From positions 19,418 through 83,417 of the forward strand of contig QXWR01000024.1 of the NCBI GenBank assembly GCA_009911065.1: DNA of 64,000 bases, read 5' to 3'. The notes beneath the pieces were generated by a model. That model was not told the DNA's origin. It was given only the letters and a program-made list of their open reading frames with translations, and made no database searches. This document shows, piece by piece, positions 60,048-64,000 of this stretch. The stretch comes from Clostridiaceae bacterium (GTDB lineage Bacteria > Bacillota > Clostridia > Lachnospirales > Lachnospiraceae). The position numbers and the translations under genes are program-made. Numbering within the stretch: position 1 is the first letter of the stretch; the number at the start of each line of letters is the position of its first letter.

Positions 60048-60956
60048 ATGGAGAGGAAGATTGTGAAAGATTTATATCAAGAAAACGAAGCCTCCACATG
60101 CCCCTCGTTCCAAAGGGGCGATGACATGGATGAAAAGAGCCTGCTTTGGGATATGGAAGAGGCAGAACGGTTATGGGAGGAGGAAAAAGCAGCACATCCG
60201 GAAGTAGCAGAAGCAATGGAAAAAAGCGCAGAAGAACAGTTTGAAAAGCTGATGAAGCGCATTCGGGCGGAAGAGGAAAGAATGGAAGAAAACCGGATTC
60301 AAACAGAAAGATGTTCACAAACAACATTAGAAATCCAGATGGAAGTGCAACAAAAACAAAGAAAGCAGAGAATCTGGCAAAAATGGAGTCGCGGAAATAT
60401 AAAAAAGGTGGCAATCATAGGGGTGGTGATAGGGGCGCTGCTGGGAAGAGAAGCAATTCACTCGGTGGCGAAAAATGGATATAAATTTATGGTATACCCA
60501 AAAGATGGGAAGGAAAATGTACAGATTCGATATAATACAAATATAGGATATAATGATGATAAATTAGAAGCTACTTATGATTGGATTGCTGAGCAACTGG
60601 ATATTCCAGTTATGATGACATTTTATATGCCTGAGGAGATGTATTTTTTAGAACTTGAGAAACATGAAACATATGCTGTTATTAAATTTGATTATAAAGG
60701 AAAAAGAATATTTCTAAGACAAAGTAAATTATTAAACGCGAATACTATATCATATGTTATTTCTGATAGAAAGACTTATCATGAAGTACGTAATGATTGG
60801 ATTAATAAAGATTTGAAAGTGGAAGAAAATCAATTGGAGAACGGAGTTATAGAATATAGTGTGGTTATTAATAATGATGTAGGTGTTTATTATCTTGCAG
60901 GAGTTATGGAAAAAGAAGAGTTTGATAGAATATCTGAAAATCTGGTTTATCGTTAA
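60048..60956 (+). CDS. Single-pass membrane protein, anti-sigma-like layout
   Basis: The 302 residues comprise an acidic, helical cytoplasmic part (1-115), one membrane segment (about 120-140) and an extracytoplasmic domain (about 150-302) resembling DUF4367-type sensor domains. GGGGGAAA lies at the start. The base composition changes sharply near 60480: the first 430 bp resemble the neighbours, the rest is much more AT-rich. This suggests that the outer domain was exchanged. Regulation of the ECF sigma factor is only a guess. Confidence 0.65.
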   Translation: MERKIVKDLYQENEASTCPSFQRGDDMDEKSLLWDMEEAERLWEEEKAAHPEVAEAMEKSAEEQFEKLMKRIRAEEERMEENRIQTERCSQTTLEIQMEVQQKQRKQRIWQKWSRGNIKKVAIIGVVIGALLGREAIHSVAKNGYKFMVYPKDGKENVQIRYNTNIGYNDDKLEATYDWIAEQLDIPVMMTFYMPEEMYFLELEKHETYAVIKFDYKGKRIFLRQSKLLNANTISYVISDRKTYHEVRNDWINKDLKVEENQLENGVIEYSVVINNDVGVYYLAGVMEKEEFDRISENLVYR

Positions 60957-60978
60957 ACAGTTTTAGGAGGATAAATAG

Positions 60979-61473
60979 ATGAAAGACTTATTAAAAAAAT
61001 GTATGGTGATTTGTACTGTGATGATTATGACTTTATCATTTACCGCAACAGCATATGCACAAGCAAATGATATGGTTGTAAGAACTTATAAAAGTGAAAA
61101 TTTGGTAGGATTAGAGGCGTCACCTAGAGGGGAATTAATTTCGACAATTATACTCGAATTATCTACAGAAGGATCTCGTACAGTAGGGATTAATTCAGAG
61201 ATTTTATGCCATGAGGAAATGGATACCATAAAAATGACTGTAAAATTACAGAAAAAAGGAAGCAATAGCTGGTCAACAGTGAATACACAAACTTTTGAAT
61301 GGAAAAAGGCGGATTTTCCTAATAGAGATTTATCTTCTGCTGCTGCAGAATATAGAGTAGGTGCGTTAGCTGCTGGTGAATATAGGCTTTCTGCCAGTTA
61401 TGTAGTATACAATTTGGACAGAAGTATGCATGAGTCAAAGAGTATCACTACTGTCTCCAAAACTATAAACTAA
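60979..61473 (+). CDS. Small secreted protein (DUF6147-like)
   Basis: The 164-residue protein has a clear signal peptide (about 1-28, ending TAYA-QA) and a beta-rich mature part with LQKKGSNSWSTVNTQTFEW and AGEYRLSASYVVYN. It resembles the short secreted clostridial DUF6147 proteins, whose function is unknown. It follows the membrane protein gene by 22 bp with TTAGGAGG before the ATG, so they form an operon. It shares the AT-rich composition of that gene's 3' part. Confidence 0.65.
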   Translation: MKDLLKKCMVICTVMIMTLSFTATAYAQANDMVVRTYKSENLVGLEASPRGELISTIILELSTEGSRTVGINSEILCHEEMDTIKMTVKLQKKGSNSWSTVNTQTFEWKKADFPNRDLSSAAAEYRVGALAAGEYRLSASYVVYNLDRSMHESKSITTVSKTIN

Positions 61474-61689
61474 ATTTTGTAATATTCAACATAGCATCAA
61501 ATCAAAGTTGTAATGTTTCTTGTTTCATAATGGTTTCCATGTTTAAGAGATAAATCATTTTTCGATACAAAACAGAATCACGACTTCCAGCTTTTGGAAA
61601 ATACAAAACAAACCTATATTCTATAATTCATACCTATAATTGGACATCTTATTTATACGGACTAAAATAATAAAGCCCAAATAAGAATG

Positions 61690-61737
61690 AAAAGACTTAT
61701 GAGACATGCATGATATGCCTGAATCATAAGTCTTTTT
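61690..61737. terminator. Intrinsic terminator
   Basis: A 13-bp perfect stem AAAAGACTTATGA/TCATAAGTCTTTT with a 21-nt loop and a trailing T. It closes the secreted-protein operon. The stretch 61474-61689 before it shows nothing. Confidence 0.8.
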
Positions 61738-61755
61738 AATATATCGGCAACATAA

Positions 61756-61968
61756 TTATTATTTTTCTGTTGTATAAAAGAGGATTTAGAACAACATAAT
61801 TTGGACAAGTATGAAGTGGAAAAAGGTTTTCGGTTGATGAAGAAGGTAATAAGATAATAGGCAGTCTTGTGGAACAAATGGTAAAAAGGAAGAGAATAGT
61901 GATTTATATTAAGAAGATAAAAAGTGAAAATATCACTTATAATATAGAATTAATCCATATATAATCTA
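61756..61968 (+). pseudogene. Possible decayed gene fragment
   Basis: One frame reads EDLEQHNLDKYEVEKG and stops soon after. Shifting frame at the GGAAAAAGGTTTT run continues as FSVDEEGNKIIGSLVEQMV and a basic tail. Together they look like the end of a frameshifted coding sequence. No start or ribosome site is visible and I do not recognise the family. Confidence 0.25.
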
Positions 61969-61975
61969 ATATAGT

Positions 61976-62004
61976 GTTGACAAAAGTGAAAAATTCATAT
62001 ATTA
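61976..62004 (+). promoter_or_regulatory. Promoter of the AAA ATPase/RloB-like pair
   Basis: TTGACA (61976-61981) and TATTAT (61999-62004) are 17 bp apart, 30 bp before the TTG start of the ATPase gene. Confidence 0.75.
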
Positions 62005-62033
62005 TACTTATCCAATATAGGAGGTGGCATAAG

Positions 62034-63416
62034 TTGCTTATTCGATTTAATATAAAAAATTTTCTATCATTTGCAGATAGGGAAGATGGAAAATCAGAAG
62101 AGTTTTCTATGATTGCCGGAAAAGTAAGAAGTAAAAAAGAACATGTATATGAGGATGAAAAAATTAAACTTCTAAAATTTGCTGCGGTTTATGGAGCAAA
62201 TGCTTCTGGTAAATCTAATTTGGTAAAAGCATTAGATTTCATGCAAAGAATTGTTGTGTCAGGTTTGCCAGAAGGACATACGGATAGGTATTGTAAAGTT
62301 GCAGCAGAATGTAGGGATAAGGAAAGCTACTTTGAGTTAGAAATCTTATTAAATGATAAATACTATGCCTATGGGTTTGAAGTGATTTTAAATCAAAGCA
62401 GATTCACGTCAGAATGGTTAGTGGAGCTAACATCAGACAACAAGGAAAAATTAATTTTTAGCCGTGATATTATCAAAGGAACGTATGAGTTTGGAGGAGA
62501 GGTAAAAACAAAAGGGTTGATAGAAAAACTGAATGTCTATGCTGAGGATATTCAGCAGGATAATAGTGTGTTATTGCTATCTATAATGAATCAGAATAAG
62601 AAAACTTTATATCAGCAGTTTGAACAGGCAGCTATATTCCAGGATGTTTATATGTGGATAAGGCATAATTTAGATATTAATTATCCAGATAGACCTATTT
62701 CTGATTATTCTTACTTAGCGGAAACAGAAAATGTAGAAGAAATATGTAGAATTATAGCAGCTTTTGGAACTGGTATTACAGATTTTCAAATGGTAGAAGT
62801 TCCTGTTGAAAAGGTATTAGGACATTTACCTAAAAGGATACAAGAGGAATTGCTGGCTGATATTGAAAAGAAAACGGTAGATATGAAGAGAGATGCTGAT
62901 GTAGATGGAATGGGAATCATTATGCGGAGCAATAGAGACTTTTTTATTCTCAATATAGAGAAAGAAGAAAATATTATTTGCAAGACGATTAAGTTTTCTC
63001 ATGGAGAAAAAAATATTTTATTTGAATTATCAGAAGAGTCTGATGGTACGGTAAGGCTTTTAGATTTATTAGAAGTGCTATTATCTGGAAAAGGTAAGAC
63101 CTATGTCATAGATGAATTAGATAGATGCCTGCATCCTAGCCTGACTTATAAATTTGTTGAAACATTTTTAGAATTGGTTGCTCAGAAAAATATTCAACTA
63201 ATAGTAACAACCCATGAATCACGTTTATTAGATTTTGATTTGTTGCGCCGCGATGAAATATGGTTTGTAAACAAAAGAAAATCAGGGGAAAGTGATCTCT
63301 ATTCCTTAGAGGAATACAATACGAGATTTGATCAGAAAATTGATAAAGCTTATTTGGAAGGGCGTTATGGAGGGGTTCCTGTTTTCAATACTGTATTTCC
63401 GATTAGAGAGGTATAG
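62034..63416 (+). CDS. AAA ATPase of an AbiL/RloA-like defence pair
   Basis: The 460-residue ATPase has Walker A YGANASGKSNLV near residue 55, an ABC-like signature region, Walker B TYVIDELDRCLHP and the H-motif VTTHESRLLD. This pattern is shared by AbiL-i, RloA and OLD-like SMC-type defence ATPases. The start is TTG 62034 with GGAGG nine bases upstream; the longer frame runs into the promoter. The next gene follows after 2 bp. Strong AT bias suggests acquisition by transfer. Confidence 0.85.
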   Translation: MLIRFNIKNFLSFADREDGKSEEFSMIAGKVRSKKEHVYEDEKIKLLKFAAVYGANASGKSNLVKALDFMQRIVVSGLPEGHTDRYCKVAAECRDKESYFELEILLNDKYYAYGFEVILNQSRFTSEWLVELTSDNKEKLIFSRDIIKGTYEFGGEVKTKGLIEKLNVYAEDIQQDNSVLLLSIMNQNKKTLYQQFEQAAIFQDVYMWIRHNLDINYPDRPISDYSYLAETENVEEICRIIAAFGTGITDFQMVEVPVEKVLGHLPKRIQEELLADIEKKTVDMKRDADVDGMGIIMRSNRDFFILNIEKEENIICKTIKFSHGEKNILFELSEESDGTVRLLDLLEVLLSGKGKTYVIDELDRCLHPSLTYKFVETFLELVAQKNIQLIVTTHESRLLDFDLLRRDEIWFVNKRKSGESDLYSLEEYNTRFDQKIDKAYLEGRYGGVPVFNTVFPIREV

Positions 63417-63418
63417 TG

Positions 63419-63943
63419 ATGAGGGAAAAAAGGACATTTGCGGAGCGAACGCGAGTATTCACATCGGATAAAACTTTAAGAAAATATTTTCTCGTTTATG
63501 AAGGTTCTGCCACAGAAGCAATATACTTTGATGCAGTTGCTTCTATGCGTGATACGATTGAGATTAGTCCATTAATTAAGCTTATTCCTATTATTAGAAG
63601 TTATAGTGAAGATGGATGGAGTAATCCGAAAAAAATCTTAGATCGTGTAATTGAAAATTTAGAAGAGAGCAGAACAAATCATATTACCTATGAAACTTTA
63701 CTAAATCGTATCATGGATTATTTTTACGAAATAAAGATAATATCTACTAGTAAAGTACAGGCGAAAAGCATTTGGAAGGCAATGTGTAGAATCTGCGAAG
63801 AAAAATGCTTGAAAAGACTTGATTTATATGTTGATGACATAGAAACAAACTGTAGTCTGATTTTAAAAACATTACAAGAAGAGTATGAACTGGGTCACGT
63901 AATTTCAGATATTTCAAATATTATAAAAGAAGCAATTTGGTGA
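63419..63943 (+). CDS. RloB-like partner protein
   Basis: The 174-residue protein begins with a basic region and YFLVYEGSATEAIYFDAV, the RloB/Toprim-like opening (EG..TE..YF). RloB-domain proteins (AbiL-ii) are encoded behind such ATPases and are thought to be nuclease-like effectors. The later acidic DxD motif of Toprim folds is not evident, and the protein is somewhat short. ATG 63419 follows AGAGG by seven bases. The remaining 57 bp of the window show no further start. Confidence 0.7.
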   Translation: MREKRTFAERTRVFTSDKTLRKYFLVYEGSATEAIYFDAVASMRDTIEISPLIKLIPIIRSYSEDGWSNPKKILDRVIENLEESRTNHITYETLLNRIMDYFYEIKIISTSKVQAKSIWKAMCRICEEKCLKRLDLYVDDIETNCSLILKTLQEEYELGHVISDISNIIKEAIW

Positions 63944-64000
63944 AATGTCAAGAGGAAAATAAAAAAGATTTTCTGGAAGAAGGGTAACTTTAATAGACCT

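Noticed and set aside
58767..61728. Shared ATATGCCTGAATCA and GCCCAAATA segments in two hairpin regions, taken as a dispersed repeat
   Set aside because: Matches of this length are expected by chance in a window of this size, and the surrounding structures differ.

Overview
The window reads as a chromosomal segment of a gut-type member of the Clostridia, most likely Lachnospiraceae. The evidence is low-to-middling GC, strong AGGAGG-type ribosome sites with ATG/GTG/TTG starts, lipoprotein and secreted-protein signals of Firmicutes type, a large SRP RNA with an Alu domain, YaaL/DUF2508 and DUF6128/DUF5702/DUF6382-like proteins typical of that family, and a Clostridia-style Tad pilus locus. No tRNA, rRNA, insertion sequence, prophage or CRISPR array was seen. 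Nearly all sequence is accounted for by genes.

Layout. 1-6.9 kb: a partial peptidoglycan-binding lipoprotein, a polytopic membrane protein, an OmpR-type two-component system and an aminoglycoside-phosphotransferase-like kinase. 7-11.1 kb: glycogen branching enzyme, a GH13 amylase, a YaaL-like protein and an ArsR repressor with a palindromic operator. 11.3-21.6 kb: a complete Tad/Flp pilus locus with two A24 prepilin peptidases, TadZ-, TadA-, TadB- and TadC-like proteins, the Flp pilin, a DUF5702-like protein, two pseudopilins and an FHA protein. 21.7-25.3 kb: metG, a TraX-like protein and a TatD-type nuclease. 25.3-36.8 kb (minus strand): a sugar locus with an aldose-epimerase-like protein, D-lyxose isomerase-like protein, an RbsABC-type transporter whose binding protein holds two tandem sugar-binding domains, a ROK kinase, a double ABC ATPase with all nucleotide-binding motifs lost, and a YesM/AraC-type two-component system. 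36.8-44.4 kb: rsmA, a repeat-rich DUF6128-like protein, the tRNA deaminase gene, membrane proteins, the SRP RNA, a VanW protein, DUF177 and rpmF.

45.9-57.3 kb is the most interesting stretch. It carries a MupG/DUF871 glycosidase, a PRD-type activator, lactose/cellobiose-family PTS EIIA, EIIB and EIIC, a GrdB-related half-protein, a glycosylasparaginase-type Ntn hydrolase, a short M20 dipeptidase, CutC, a YitT protein, an HPr with Lys in place of regulatory Ser46, and a fructokinase-like PfkB kinase. Two near-identical 21-27 bp sites lie exactly 31 nt upstream of the -10 boxes of mupG and of the EIIA gene. They are most simply read as binding sites of the PRD activator encoded between them. 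I infer one regulon that imports and dismantles a sugar-amino-acid or glycopeptide-like conjugate; the substrate is unknown.

57.3-64 kb: a HIT protein, an ECF-like sigma factor, murG, a membrane protein whose base composition changes mid-gene, a secreted protein, and at the AT-rich right edge an AAA ATPase/RloB-like pair resembling AbiL-type phage defence.
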